Positions 44,116-53,558 of a DNA stretch of 55,274 nt are shown in pieces; the first letter of the stretch is position 1, and each line of letters begins with the position of its first letter. The DNA comes from Akkermansia muciniphila (lineage in GTDB: Bacteria; Verrucomicrobiota; Verrucomicrobiia; Verrucomicrobiales; DEV007). The DNA is taken from contig CAMCXS010000038.1 of assembly GCA_945883495.1 (NCBI GenBank), positions 1-55,274 of the forward strand. The letters run 5' to 3'. The notes under the pieces are model-generated. The model made no database searches and was not told the DNA's origin. It saw nothing but the letters and a program-made list of their open reading frames with translations. A program made the position numbers and the translations under genes.

Positions 44116-46149
44116 TCAAAACAGCCCACTCCGCACCAAAAGCGCTTCGGGGTCCGGGTCGCGACCCATGAAGTCGCGGAAGAGTTCGGCGGGTTCGCGA
44201 GAGTTGCCTTGGCTGAGGATTTTATCGCGGAAATCCCGGCCGGTTTGGGGGTTGAGGACGCCCTCTTTCTGGAAACGGGTGAAGGCATCGGCATCGAGGA
44301 CTTCGGCCCATTTGTAGGAGTAATAGCCGCACGCATAACCGGTCGAATCCGAGAACAAGTGCGTGAAGCGGCGTGCCATCGTCGGCGCTTTGGTCGCCAG
44401 CGGGGTTAGATAACCTTCCAGGATCTTCTCGGCCACGGCATCCAGGTTGCGGTCATCGCCGGTATAGCGATGCAGTTCGAAGTCGAGTTTCCCAAACGCA
44501 AGTTGGCGCATCATGAACGACGCAGAACGGAAATTGCGCGCCGCGATCATTTTCTGGAAGAGCTCTTCCGGGATGGGATCGCCCGTTTCGTGATGGCGGG
44601 CGAAGAAGTCGAGGCATTGCCGGTCCCAGCAGAAGTTCTCCATGATTTGGGAAGGGAGTTCCACGAAGTCCCACGGCACGTGGATGCCATTGAGTGATTT
44701 CACCGGCACCTCACCGAAAAGATGGTGAATCAGGTGGCCGAACTCGTGGAAAATCGTTTCCACCTCGCTGTGCCGGAGCAGGGCGGGGCGGCCACCGAGG
44801 GCGGGGCTGAGGTTGCCGCAAATCAATCCTAGGTGCGGCGTGCGGGCCCTGCCGGGAGAGGGTGGCGTGCCGGTCTTGAGATAATTCATCCAGGCGCCCT
44901 GGCGCTTGTCTTCGCGGGGATGCCAATCGGCATAAAACGAGCCGAGATGTTCCCCGGTGGCGTCCCACAAATCATAGTATTTCACGTCCGGGTGCCAGAC
45001 CTCTCCGGAGCGTTCCGTGATGTTGACCGCGAAGATGCGTTGCGCGATTTCGAACATCCCCGCAAGCACTCGATCGATCGGGAAATAGGGGCGAAGTTGT
45101 TCGTCGTCGAACACATAACGCTCCTGGCGCATCCGCTCGGCCCAGAACGCGACGTCCCAAGGCTGCATCGGTTCTGGAACAACCCCGAGTTTGGCGGCGC
45201 GATACTCCATGAGCTCGGTGCATTCGCGGTCGAAGGATTCCTTGGAGCGTGCGTGGAGATCCACAATGAAGCGGAGCGCGGTGGCTTCGTTGCGGGCCAT
45301 GCGGCGTTCCAGGACGTAATCGGCAAAGCCGGCCTTGCCGAGGAGTTGAGCCATTTCGCGGCGCAGGTCGATGATTTCCCAGATGAGCGAGGTGTTGTCC
45401 CAAGCGTCCGTGAAGCCGATGGTGGTGCTTGCTTCCCAAACAGTGCGGCGGGTTTGCTCCACAGTGACGTGCTCCAGGACGGGGATCATGGAGGGAGCGT
45501 GCAGGGTGATGCGCCAAGCGTTGTCATGACCCTTGGATTGGGCACTGGCCCGAGCGGTTTCCAGATTGCTGGGCGGCAGACCATCGAGAAGAGCCGGGTC
45601 CGTGATAACCCATTCCCAGGCGTTCGTGGAATCGAGGACGTTCTCGCCGTATTTCTCGGTGACCTCGGCGAGCCGGGCTTTGACCTGGACGAGGCGCGCT
45701 TTTTGGTCGGCCGGGAGATCGATCCCGCTTTGGCAGAAGTCGGCCACGGTTTCGTCGAGGAGACGCTTTTTCACGCCGGTGAGCGCGGCGGCTTCGGCGG
45801 ATTGGGAGAAGGCTTTGATCGACTGCCAGACCGGCTCGTTGAGGTAGATGCTGGAGGTAAAGTCAGTGACTTCAGGAAGGACGGCGTTGTAGGCTTCCCG
45901 GAGCGGGGCGGATTCGCGGACCGATTTGAGGTGGGAAACCAAGCCCCAAGCGGAGTTCAAGGTTTCCGTGGAGGCCTCGAAGGCGAGGAGCGTATTCTCT
46001 AGGGTGACCTCGGCGGGCGGGACGGCGGCGATGGCGTCGAGATTGGCCTTGGCTTCCGCGATCGCCGTCTGGACATCGGCGACGACGTGTTCCGGAGTGA
46101 GGGCGGACCAGGGGATTTCGAAGGCGGTCGTGAGGAAGGGCTGGGTCAT
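44116..46149 (-). CDS. prlC: M3 family oligopeptidase (oligopeptidase A-like)
   Basis: A 677-residue zinc metallopeptidase. The HExxH motif is HEFGH at 468-472, in [19 protein letters not shown]. Downstream come [16 protein letters not shown], where the Glu is the third ligand, and [28 protein letters not shown], the characteristic M3 C-terminal sequence with Tyr. It degrades short peptides in the cytosol, including cleaved signal peptides in E. coli. The start [22 protein letters not shown] is the family N-terminus; the frame is open 80 codons upstream, but that part is not protein-like. It is divergent from the MFS gene. Confidence 0.94.
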   Translation of the reverse strand: MTQPFLTTAFEIPWSALTPEHVVADVQTAIAEAKANLDAIAAVPPAEVTLENTLLAFEASTETLNSAWGLVSHLKSVRESAPLREAYNAVLPEVTDFTSSIYLNEPVWQSIKAFSQSAEAAALTGVKKRLLDETVADFCQSGIDLPADQKARLVQVKARLAEVTEKYGENVLDSTNAWEWVITDPALLDGLPPSNLETARASAQSKGHDNAWRITLHAPSMIPVLEHVTVEQTRRTVWEASTTIGFTDAWDNTSLIWEIIDLRREMAQLLGKAGFADYVLERRMARNEATALRFIVDLHARSKESFDRECTELMEYRAAKLGVVPEPMQPWDVAFWAERMRQERYVFDDEQLRPYFPIDRVLAGMFEIAQRIFAVNITERSGEVWHPDVKYYDLWDATGEHLGSFYADWHPREDKRQGAWMNYLKTGTPPSPGRARTPHLGLICGNLSPALGGRPALLRHSEVETIFHEFGHLIHHLFGEVPVKSLNGIHVPWDFVELPSQIMENFCWDRQCLDFFARHHETGDPIPEELFQKMIAARNFRSASFMMRQLAFGKLDFELHRYTGDDRNLDAVAEKILEGYLTPLATKAPTMARRFTHLFSDSTGYACGYYSYKWAEVLDADAFTRFQKEGVLNPQTGRDFRDKILSQGNSREPAELFRDFMGRDPDPEALLVRSGLF

Positions 46150-46329
46150 GATCGGGTTGGGGGTCGGAACAAGTCGAAGCGAATCGAATCGATTCAAAAG
46201 GGCGGTCACCGAACCACGGATTTGGGCGGTTGCAATGGCTGGTCGCGAAGGGTGAAAGGGGAAAAAGCGGCTTGGGCGAAACTTTGGCGTTGTCCGGGGC
46301 GGGTGAATCACGCAGGGTGGCGACCCGGT

Positions 46330-47718
46330 ATGCACGATCAGCAACAATCCTCGTCCCAAGCGTGGTGGAAGGAATTGACTCCTTACCACTGGTTCGTATT
46401 CGCGATGGCCTCGGCCGCGTGGTTGTTCGACTGCTTGGACCAGCAGATTTTCCTATTGTTCCGGAATTCCGCCTTGGAGCAACTGATGCCGGACGGGACG
46501 GATGCGACGGTGATCAAGAAGTTTGGAGGTTACGCGACTTCGATCTTCGTCATGGGATGGGCGACCGGGGGTCTGATTTTCGGGTCGTTGGGCGACCGGT
46601 TTGGACGGGCGCGGATGCTGACGGTGACGGTGTTGCTTTACTCGCTCTTCACGGGGTTGTCGGCGCTTTCGGTGGGCTGGCTGGACTTTGCGATTTACCG
46701 CTTCATCACCGGGCTTGGGGTGGGCGGCGTCTTTGGCTTGGCGGTGGCCCTAGTGGCGGACACATTGCCCGACAAGGCGCGTCCGGGCGCGCTGGGATTG
46801 CTCCAAGCGCTCTCGGCGGTGGGGAACATCACGGCTGGCCTCATTAGCATGTGGATGGGCGGGATGATCAAGGCGGGGAGCATCAGCCCGGATCATGCCT
46901 GGAAGATCGCGTTTTTGATCGGCGCCGTCCCGGCATTCCTCTGCGTGTTCATCCAGGTCCGCCTGAAGGAGCCGGAGAAGTGGGTCAAAGCGCGGGCCGC
47001 TAGTGCGACCTCCGGCAGCGCGACGAAGCTTGGATCCTACTCCAGCTTGCTCGGGATGGAGCGGTGGCGCCGTCCGGCGTTGCTGGGGATGATGCTCTGT
47101 ATCTCGGGCGTTATCGGGCTTTGGGGGATTGGTTTCTTCGCTCCGGAACTGGTGGGTGACGTGATCACGGCGTCCCTCAAGGAAAAAGGCTTGGCCGAGC
47201 AGCAGGTTCAGGCGGCGGCAACCCAGTGGAAAGGCATCAACAGCATCGTGCAAAACCTCGGCGCCTTCTTCGGGATGATGGCGTTCACCGCGCTGGCCCA
47301 GAAGATCGGACGGAAGCCGGCGTTCGCGATCGGATTCATCGGCGCGCTGATCACGACCTACGGCTACTTCATGTTCTTCAACGGCGTTGGCCACATTTGG
47401 ATGAGTGCGGTCATGGGCTTCTTCCAATTGGCTTTGTTCGCCGGATTCGCGATTTATCTGCCTGAATTGTTCCCGACGCAGCTGCGCAGCACGGGAACGA
47501 GCTTTTGTTACAACGTGGGCCGGTTCATCGCGGCGAGCGGCCCGTTCACTTTAGGCCTCTTGCAACAACAGCTCGCTAAGGGCGCGACCAACGCGGCCGA
47601 GAAACTGGTGGCCTTCCGCTCCGCCTGCCAATGGATGAGTTTGGTCTTCCTCCTCGGCCTCGTGGCATTGGCGTTTTTGCCTGAGACGAAGGGGCGGCCG
47701 TTGCCGGAGGATGCTTGA
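46330..47718 (+). CDS. MFS transporter
   Basis: A 462-residue transporter with 12 predicted helices. The MFS A-motif is [13 protein letters not shown] in loop 2-3, and its second-half echo is [32 protein letters not shown] in helix 1 and [26 protein letters not shown] near helix 10-11 resemble the sugar and aromatic-acid/H+ symporter branches. The substrate cannot be told. The ATG at 46330 is chosen because helix 1 begins soon after; the frame is open upstream through the divergent peptidase region. A hairpin follows the stop. Confidence 0.9.
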   Translation: MHDQQQSSSQAWWKELTPYHWFVFAMASAAWLFDCLDQQIFLLFRNSALEQLMPDGTDATVIKKFGGYATSIFVMGWATGGLIFGSLGDRFGRARMLTVTVLLYSLFTGLSALSVGWLDFAIYRFITGLGVGGVFGLAVALVADTLPDKARPGALGLLQALSAVGNITAGLISMWMGGMIKAGSISPDHAWKIAFLIGAVPAFLCVFIQVRLKEPEKWVKARAASATSGSATKLGSYSSLLGMERWRRPALLGMMLCISGVIGLWGIGFFAPELVGDVITASLKEKGLAEQQVQAAATQWKGINSIVQNLGAFFGMMAFTALAQKIGRKPAFAIGFIGALITTYGYFMFFNGVGHIWMSAVMGFFQLALFAGFAIYLPELFPTQLRSTGTSFCYNVGRFIAASGPFTLGLLQQQLAKGATNAAEKLVAFRSACQWMSLVFLLGLVALAFLPETKGRPLPEDA

Positions 47719-47729
47719 CGTTGCGGCAA

Positions 47730-47756
47730 GCGCAAGTCCAGCCGCGGGACTTGTGC
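47730..47756. other. Hairpin just downstream of the MFS gene
   Basis: GCGCAAGTCC pairs with GGACTTGTGC (one G-T pair), loop AGCCGCG, 11 bp after the stop codon. No T-run follows, so it may be an mRNA 3' stabiliser or a weak terminator rather than a classical one. Confidence 0.4.
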
Positions 47757-47791
47757 GCGCAAAGCAGCACATCCCCGTGTAGGTTTTCCCG

Positions 47792-48280
47792 ATGAGACCC
47801 AAACACAGGATCTGCCTCTGGTTTGACAAAGAGGCGCTGGAAGGGGCCAACTTCTACGCAGAAACCTTCCCAGACAGCGCGGTGACCGGCATGCATTGGG
47901 CTCCGAGCGATTACCCGAGCGGTAGGGAGGGCGATCTGCTGACTGTGGAGTTCACCGTTCTGGGTATCCCTTGCCTCGGTCTGAACGGAGGGCCCGCCTT
48001 CCCGCATACCGAGGCGTTTTCGTTCCAGATTGTAACCGCCGATCAGGACGAAACGGACCGCTACTGGAATGCCATTGTCGGGAGCGGCGGGCAAGAAAGC
48101 GCTTGTGGCTGGTGCCGGGACCGTTGGGGTATCTCGTGGCAAGTCACGCCGCGGATTCTCATCGAAAGCCTCGCCGCCGGGGGACAGACGGCGAAGGCCG
48201 CTTTCGGAGCGATGATGACGATGGGAAAAATCGACATCGCAGGGATCGAAGCGGCGTTGCGCCAAGCTCAGACGTCCTGA
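47792..48280 (+). CDS. VOC family protein (PhnB/3-demethylubiquinone methyltransferase-like fold)
   Basis: A 162-residue protein with the PhnB-like VOC pattern: RICLWFDKEALEGANFYAETFPDSAVTGMHW at the start, LLTVEFTVLGIPCLGLNGGPAFPHTEAFSFQI in the middle, and CGWCRDRWGISWQVTPRIL near the end. The C-terminus AAFGAMMTMGKIDIAGIEAA is common in this group. Members are often annotated as methyltransferases without evidence; the actual ligand is unknown. It may follow the MFS gene on one transcript, with 73 bp between. Confidence 0.9.
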   Translation: MRPKHRICLWFDKEALEGANFYAETFPDSAVTGMHWAPSDYPSGREGDLLTVEFTVLGIPCLGLNGGPAFPHTEAFSFQIVTADQDETDRYWNAIVGSGGQESACGWCRDRWGISWQVTPRILIESLAAGGQTAKAAFGAMMTMGKIDIAGIEAALRQAQTS

Positions 48281-48655
48281 TTCGCCTGGGTGCACTATCT
48301 TGAAACGGGTCGCACGGAGAAGGTGCCGGATCGGCGGACGTTTGTACCTCTTCACCTTCGTAGCGGCTGCGCTTTCGCGGCCGACTTCCATCGTGGATTT
48401 TTCAAACACAACGGTGGAAACTGGCAGGGGAAGCCCCGCCGCTACGAGGGAAATGGATAGCGAGCACGATCATGGGTCACGGATCCTCCCGACTCACTCC
48501 GCGACTCCGCGTGAGCACAGGTCATTTCGGTTTTTTTTGTTTATCACCACGACGCACGAAGGGCTCGGGTAGGGTAAGCTTCTTCGGGACTTAGTGGATC
48601 TCCCGCTCGACTTGGCCATCTAGACAGACTCAAGCGAAGAACCTCCACCCTGCGC
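48281..48655. other. Gene-free region with a 96-bp hairpin element
   Basis: 375 bp between the convergent VOC and MBOAT genes. It contains the inverted-repeat element at 48355-48450, then decayed low-complexity sequence with a run of eight T near 48530. No gene is supported. Confidence 0.6.
48355..48450. repeat. 96-bp nested inverted-repeat element (REP/MITE-like)
   Basis: The ends are 13-bp inverted copies: CCTTCGTAGCGGC (48355-48367) and GCCGCTACGAGGG (48438-48450), one mismatch. Inside, TTCCATCGT (48386-48394) pairs with ACGGTGGAA (48411-48419), again with one mismatch. The whole can fold as one long cruciform. It is non-coding, and the size and terminal arms suit a non-autonomous mobile or REP-type element. 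Confidence 0.65.
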
Positions 48656-50128
48656 TCAGAACTGGAAGTAGATAAATGGCTTGGTCCCCAGATACATCAG
48701 CATCAGGGCCAGGAAAAATCCGGCGATGAGGACCGCGTGCAGCAGCCAGGTGCGCTCTTGCGTCAAGCGCTCAAAGAACGCCTTTTGCCCAATAATGAAC
48801 GTGTCCACGAGCAAGGGCAGCAGGATCAGCAACCAAGGCACCTCAACGCTGGTGCTCCCGGCGGCCCCCCATCCCAACAGCCCTTGGACCACCGTCGTGG
48901 TGTCGGCAAGGCTGGTGCAGCGAAACGGAATCCAGCAGAGCAGGACGAACGACTGGGTGAACAGCCAAGCAAAGGCGATTTGAAGCGGACCGGCTTGACG
49001 GCCCGGTTCCCGCCGGTCGCTCCATTGCCGCCAAAGACGCTCTACACAGAGCCCCGATCCATGCAGGGCTCCCCACAGGACGAAATTCCAGCTCGCGCCG
49101 TGCCAAAGCCCTCCCAGCAGCATGGCAAGCATCAGGTTGCGGAGGACAAACATCATCGGGCCGCGATTTCCCCCCAGACCAATATACAAATAGTCACGTA
49201 GCCAACAGGAAAGCGAGACGTGCCAACGGCGCCAGAAATCCCCAATGCTTGCCGCTCCATAGGGGTGAAGAAAGTTGGGAGGAAACCAGTAACCCAGTGT
49301 TTTCGCCACACCAATAGCCATGAGCGAGTACCCATGAAAATCAAAATAGATCTGCCCATAGTAGGCGCTCACGGCTCCGAAGAGCGAGAGCCGGTCGTAG
49401 TCTGCCGGGGCTCGGAACACGACGTCAGCAAATTCGGCAAGGTGATCGGCAAACACGCACTTGGCCACGAACCCGGCAAGCACCCACCGCAAGCCGTTCA
49501 GCATGTCATTGGCATCCAGCCGTTTGGGACGCTCCAGCTGCGGCACGAAGTCCGTGGCTCTCACAATTGGACCGGCTACGAGGTGCGGGAAAAAACCGAT
49601 GTAGAGAGAGACTTGGCGGAAATTTCGTGCCTGGGGCAAGGTGCGCCGGTAGAGATCGACAATATAACAGACGGCGTGGAAGGCGAAAAAGCTAATGCCA
49701 ACAGGCAACTCCGGCTGCCACCCCGGTAAATTGACCGGCAAGGCACAGGCCGTCAGTAGGGCTTGCAGCGTGGCCAACAGGAATCCGGTGTATTTGAAAG
49801 TACCCAAGAGGAGCAGGCATGCAGCCACTCCCCCGGCCATCCAGCGCTTGGCCCGTGGCGCGTCCTCTGCTTCCCGCGCGCGAGCCGTCATCAGCCCGCA
49901 GCCCCACCCGATGACCATGAATCCCAGAAGCAGGCTTACATGCAGGAGCGCGCGCTGCATACCGGCTGGACCGGCAAAACCGCCATCGGCAACGAGGTCG
50001 CTGCAAGCATAAAAAAGGAAGCTCGCGCCAAGCAGCAGCCAGTGGCGCCGCCGCTCAGTCGGCAACAGCCAGTGAGCGGACCAGACGAGAAACCAGAAAC
50101 ACAGAAATAGAAGCGAATTGAACGTCAC
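48656..50128 (-). CDS. MBOAT family O-acyltransferase (AlgI-like)
   Basis: A 490-residue membrane protein with about a dozen helices. The MBOAT signature region is YFDFHGYSLMAIGVAKTLGYWFPPNFLHPYGAASIGDFWRRWHVSLSCWLRDYLYIGLGGNR, and the catalytic His is in LGGLWHGASWNF. It begins with FNSLLFLCFWFLVWSAHWLLP from a GTG start, as in many AlgI-type proteins. Members move acyl groups across the inner membrane onto exopolysaccharide or wall polymers. The SGNH-like gene lies 15 bp upstream on the same strand, forming the usual two-protein acylation unit. Confidence 0.93.
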   Translation of the reverse strand: MTFNSLLFLCFWFLVWSAHWLLPTERRRHWLLLGASFLFYACSDLVADGGFAGPAGMQRALLHVSLLLGFMVIGWGCGLMTARAREAEDAPRAKRWMAGGVAACLLLLGTFKYTGFLLATLQALLTACALPVNLPGWQPELPVGISFFAFHAVCYIVDLYRRTLPQARNFRQVSLYIGFFPHLVAGPIVRATDFVPQLERPKRLDANDMLNGLRWVLAGFVAKCVFADHLAEFADVVFRAPADYDRLSLFGAVSAYYGQIYFDFHGYSLMAIGVAKTLGYWFPPNFLHPYGAASIGDFWRRWHVSLSCWLRDYLYIGLGGNRGPMMFVLRNLMLAMLLGGLWHGASWNFVLWGALHGSGLCVERLWRQWSDRREPGRQAGPLQIAFAWLFTQSFVLLCWIPFRCTSLADTTTVVQGLLGWGAAGSTSVEVPWLLILLPLLVDTFIIGQKAFFERLTQERTWLLHAVLIAGFFLALMLMYLGTKPFIYFQF

Positions 50129-50143
50129 GAAGGTCTGCTGTGT

Positions 50144-51244
50144 TCACGGATGCCTGGGCGCCAGTTTGGCCGAAATCTGACTGGCGAGCCAGCGAGTGTA
50201 GCGCTTGGCGCCCTCTCCACTCAGGTGGCCAGCATCGTTCCACAACTCCGGTTTCAACAGCTCGGGGAGGATGTGAAACCCGCGAATCACCATGTTTTCG
50301 GGGTTTTGCCGAGCCATCGAACTTTCGTAGCTCCACATGTGGGGCTGGAGAGTTGGAGGAGCCTGAAACCACTCCTCATCCGCCATTCCATCCAAGGCAT
50401 CGTGCCGCATCCACTGGTTCCGCCAACGCACCCACTCCGGAACATCGATCCGCGACGGCGGTTTGCTGATGGCCAGGGCGGCCGTCCCTAGGTCCGCCTG
50501 CATCTCGCGAAGCGGCTTGCCCGGCTTGGGAGTATGGCCAGCCAACTCGCGTTGCTCGCTCCAAAACTCTTCCTGCCCGAGGACACCGAGCCGGAAATTG
50601 TGCGCGTTCAGATGCTGCAGAAGGCGGATCAGCGCCTGCATGTTGTCTTGATCACGCTCGCGCAAGGCCTGCCAAGCACGGACGGTTTGCTCCAGAGAAA
50701 ACGTTGAGGTGTCTTGCTCGTTCCCCTCCCCGGTCATGGCCACCCGGTAGAGCGGAAACTCGTCGTAATTGAGGTGAACTTCGTGCAGCAGAATCAGTCG
50801 TGAGCGATTGAGAAACGCCTCCTCGGCCTCGCTCAGGCGGTTGAGGAAGGCCTCCATGACAGCAATGCGGCTAAACACATTTGCGCCGCCGAACGACAGC
50901 TGCAAGACCCCGGCGGACACTCCACGTTGTTCCAACTCGGCTTCGAGAAGGTTGCCATCGACGCCGTAGGCGGTGTGGCTTCCGCCCTCCAGCAGCAGAA
51001 TGGTCGATGGGCGTGCCGCCATGATTTCCTTGAGCTCCCGATGGAGCGACACCGAGAGTCGCGCTGTGCGGCTGGCGGGCCACGAACGCTCCACGGGCAG
51101 CACGACGTTTAGGGCGAAGGAGCCGATGAGCAGCGAGGCCCCAAAGATCAACCCAGTCACGCGCAGGCGGAGTGGCTTTCCCGGCTGGATGAGGTGGAGG
51201 AGGAGGAATAGCAGAACTCCAAGGATGACGGCGCAGTTACCCAT
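50144..51244 (-). CDS. SGNH-hydrolase-like protein paired with the MBOAT acyltransferase
   Basis: A 366-residue protein with an N-terminal helix (CAVILGVLLFLLLHLI) and a second one (VTGLIFGASLLIGSFALNVVLP), then a periplasmic domain. LLLEGGSHTAYGVDG looks like SGNH block I with Ser as nucleophile. WNDAGHLSGEGAKRYTRWLASQ near the end supplies the block V Asp-x-x-His. This matches the role of AlgJ/AlgX or DltD, which take the acyl group from the MBOAT and attach it to a polymer. The family match is by motif only. It is the first gene of the leftward pair. Confidence 0.75.
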   Translation of the reverse strand: MGNCAVILGVLLFLLLHLIQPGKPLRLRVTGLIFGASLLIGSFALNVVLPVERSWPASRTARLSVSLHRELKEIMAARPSTILLLEGGSHTAYGVDGNLLEAELEQRGVSAGVLQLSFGGANVFSRIAVMEAFLNRLSEAEEAFLNRSRLILLHEVHLNYDEFPLYRVAMTGEGNEQDTSTFSLEQTVRAWQALRERDQDNMQALIRLLQHLNAHNFRLGVLGQEEFWSEQRELAGHTPKPGKPLREMQADLGTAALAISKPPSRIDVPEWVRWRNQWMRHDALDGMADEEWFQAPPTLQPHMWSYESSMARQNPENMVIRGFHILPELLKPELWNDAGHLSGEGAKRYTRWLASQISAKLAPRHP

Positions 51245-51560
51245 GAACCAGACGTGACTTCCCGGGACCGGCAGCGCCGATCCGCAGATACCTCATCTTG
51301 GTGGCGATGTGAGCATTCCGTGAAGCCGCTGTCAAGCATTTCAGAGCCATTCGACCAAGGGGCGCTCGTGCCTGTGGACCGTAGAGGGCTGGGTGGCGCG
51401 TTGCTTGGGGTGATCGGCTTCAAAAGCTCCCCCCCGCTGCGTGGAACGCCATTGCGGACCTCGCTGCCATGAGTCCCATGCCACTTCCACGTCTCATCCC
51501 GCCTGCCTCCCTAGAGAGCTCTGGAGTTTGTGCGGTCTCCAGATTGTGCGGTCTCCAGAA
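51245..51560. other. Intergenic region upstream of the acylation pair
   Basis: 316 bp between the GYF_2 gene and the SGNH-like gene. A short direct repeat of GTGCGGTCTCCAGA occurs near 51532-51560. No gene, strong promoter or terminator could be identified. Confidence 0.5.
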
Positions 51561-52139
51561 TCAGCGCGCAAAGAGCAGCGCCGCGGCTCCTCCACCGAGG
51601 GCTGAGAGGGTGAGGAGGAGGGCGCAGATCGCGGTCAGCTTTAAGAGGGTACTGACGGATTCCATGGCCTCGGTGAAGCCGGTGCTGCTGCCGCTGCCTT
51701 GTACTTCGCCGGAGAGGCGGGCTGTTCGCAGGAGGAGACGGCCTTGCCAGATGGGCAGCCAGCCGATCACCGCTCCACCGAGCGTGAGGCACAGCAGCAC
51801 GCCCAGCACGATCAGAAGGCCACCCAGAAATCGGGTCCAGCCGGAGTTCGCGGCAAGGATCGCGGCGAAGGCGCGCACTCCGGCCGCGGAACCCGTGACG
51901 GGCAACGCGGGCGCGGCCACGGTGGACGCGGGACGTTGATCGGCGAGATCGGTTTTGACCAATATGTGGGATCCATCGGTGAGCGCGGGGAGTGCTTTGG
52001 AGATCGGCAGCCACTCGGTCATGGTCTCATTCCAAACGAGGGTCGTGGCCTTGACGCTCCCTTCCGTGAGGAGCTGGCGGAGGGCAGCCTCGTCGGTTTG
52101 GTTCTGCTGACGCTGGGCGTCCAGATAGTACCAATGCAT
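51561..52139 (-). CDS. GYF_2 (DUF4339) domain membrane protein
   Basis: About 192 residues. The N-terminal 50 form a GYF_2 domain: WYYLDAQRQQNQTDEAALRQLLTEGSVKATTLVWNETMTEWLPIS, with the paired Trp/Tyr and Trp residues of the family. A linker follows, then two membrane helices (FLGGLLIVLGVLLCLTLGGAVIGWLPI and LLKLTAICALLLTLSALGGGAAALLF). GYF_2 domains bind proline-rich or other peptides and are often joined to membrane segments in Verrucomicrobia; the role is unknown. The start is placed at the Met before the domain. The gene lies 49 bp downstream of hpt on the same strand. Confidence 0.8.
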   Translation of the reverse strand: MHWYYLDAQRQQNQTDEAALRQLLTEGSVKATTLVWNETMTEWLPISKALPALTDGSHILVKTDLADQRPASTVAAPALPVTGSAAGVRAFAAILAANSGWTRFLGGLLIVLGVLLCLTLGGAVIGWLPIWQGRLLLRTARLSGEVQGSGSSTGFTEAMESVSTLLKLTAICALLLTLSALGGGAAALLFAR

Positions 52140-52188
52140 GGAAACCGCTACCACAATGTCAGGAACCCGGGAAGCGACAAAATCGCCA

Positions 52189-52779
52189 TCATTCTCCGCC
52201 GCCAATCGCCTCCGGCTTCAGCGTCGCGATGTAGGGGAGGTTGCGGTAGCGGCCGTCGTAGTCGAGTCCGTAACCCACCACAAAGGCGTCACCGATGGGA
52301 AAGCCGACGTAATCCGCCTCGAATTCCACGGCCCGGGCGACGCGTTTGTCGAGGAGGACGCACGAGGTGACGGAGGCCGCGCCCGCTTCCTCGCGGAGCA
52401 CGCGGGTGACCGCCGCCAGGGTCCGGCCGGTGTCGAGAATGTCATCGACAACCAAGACATGCCGGCCACGCAGGGCGGAGAGGGATTGGGGATCCATGGT
52501 CAATTCCCCGCTGCTGCTGGTGCCGCCGTGGTAGCTGGCGACGCGGAAGGACTCCAGATAAAGTGGCAAGCTGAGGGCGCGCATCAGATCGGCCGCGAAG
52601 AGCAGGCTGCCGTGGAGCAGCACGAGCAGAGTGAGGTCTGGGCGGGTCGATTCGTTCGCCTCAATCTCCGCGGCCAGTTCCGCAATCCGCGCGCGGATCT
52701 GTCCCTCGCTCAAGAGGATGCTCTCCAGGTGATCGGCCAATTGATGTTCTCGCGGATGAGGTTGCGGTTGCGGTTGCAT
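52189..52779 (-). CDS. hpt: Hypoxanthine phosphoribosyltransferase
   Basis: A 196-residue type I phosphoribosyltransferase for purine salvage, turning hypoxanthine or guanine and PRPP into the nucleotide. It has IRARIAELAAEIEANE, LLVLLHGSLLFAADLMRAL, the flexible loop region ASYHGGTSSSGE, the PRPP motif VVDDILDTGRTL, and LLDKRVARAVEFEADYVGFPIGDAFVVGYGLDYDGRYRNLPYIATL, which binds the base. The start is the ATG at 52779; a short Gln/Pro stretch follows it (QPQPQPHP). It is divergent from pdxH, with 58 bp between starts. Confidence 0.95.
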   Translation of the reverse strand: MQPQPQPHPREHQLADHLESILLSEGQIRARIAELAAEIEANESTRPDLTLLVLLHGSLLFAADLMRALSLPLYLESFRVASYHGGTSSSGELTMDPQSLSALRGRHVLVVDDILDTGRTLAAVTRVLREEAGAASVTSCVLLDKRVARAVEFEADYVGFPIGDAFVVGYGLDYDGRYRNLPYIATLKPEAIGGGE

Positions 52780-52837
52780 GATCCCGGTGGGGTGGGCAAA
52801 CGTAGCACCCGGAAAGGTTGATGCACGTACGATTCCC

Positions 52838-53503
52838 ATGAGCGACCCCTCACCCTCGTCTTCGTTGGCCACGATGCGCATCGATTACACGCGGCATCAG
52901 CTCGTGGAATCGGAAATCTCCCGTGATCCATTGGCACAGTTTCAGTCCTGGTTCGACGAAGCGCGCCGCCATGGACTCCGGGAGCCAAACGCCATGGTGC
53001 TCTCCACGGTGAATCCCAGTGGCGGGGTTTCTTCCCGGGTGCTGCTCCTCAAAGGGCTGGACGAGCGCGGATTTCAGTTTTTCACCAACCGGGAGAGCCG
53101 CAAAGGCGAGCAACTGCGGGCCGAGCCCCGGGCCGGGATGACGTTTCTTTGGGCGGAGCTGGAGCGCCAGGTGAACATCGAGGGAACGGTGGAATGGGTA
53201 TCGGACGCTGAATCTGATGCCTACTTCGCGGTGCGGCCGCATGCCGCGCAAATTGGGGCATGGGTCTCTTCGCAAAGCCAAGTCATCCCAGGCCGGGACT
53301 GGCTGGAGCGCCGGGAGGAAGAGTTTCGGGCGAAATTCGCCGAACCAGGATCCGTGCCGCGTCCTCCACAATGGGGCGGTTACCGGCTGGTGCCGGCGCG
53401 GATTGAATTCTGGCAGGGCCGTCCGAGCCGGTTGCACGACCGGCTGGTATTTGCGCGAGACGGAGAAGGGTCGCCGTGGCGGCTGGAACGGCTCAGTCCC
53501 TAA
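52838..53503 (+). CDS. pdxH: Pyridoxamine 5'-phosphate oxidase
   Basis: A 221-residue FMN enzyme that oxidises pyridoxine or pyridoxamine 5'-phosphate to pyridoxal 5'-phosphate. Motifs include DPLAQFQSWFDEARRHGLREPNAMVLSTVNPSGGVSSRVLLLKG, GFQFFTNRESRKGEQL, AQIGAWVSSQSQVI, PPQWGGYRLVPARIEFWQGRPSRLHDRLVF and the canonical C-terminus WRLERLSP. The ATG at 52838 is used; another ATG lies 12 codons later, just before RIDYTRHQL, which is the usual N-terminus. No other vitamin B6 gene is near. Confidence 0.96.
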   Translation: MSDPSPSSSLATMRIDYTRHQLVESEISRDPLAQFQSWFDEARRHGLREPNAMVLSTVNPSGGVSSRVLLLKGLDERGFQFFTNRESRKGEQLRAEPRAGMTFLWAELERQVNIEGTVEWVSDAESDAYFAVRPHAAQIGAWVSSQSQVIPGRDWLERREEEFRAKFAEPGSVPRPPQWGGYRLVPARIEFWQGRPSRLHDRLVFARDGEGSPWRLERLSP

Positions 53504-53558
53504 ACCGGCGAGAGATCGTTGAACGAGAGAGCCCCTGGTGGTGTCCGAACCTATCAAG

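Noticed and set aside
44833-46002. 389-codon plus-strand open frame
   Set aside because: Antisense to the M3 peptidase gene; a product of GC-rich codon usage.
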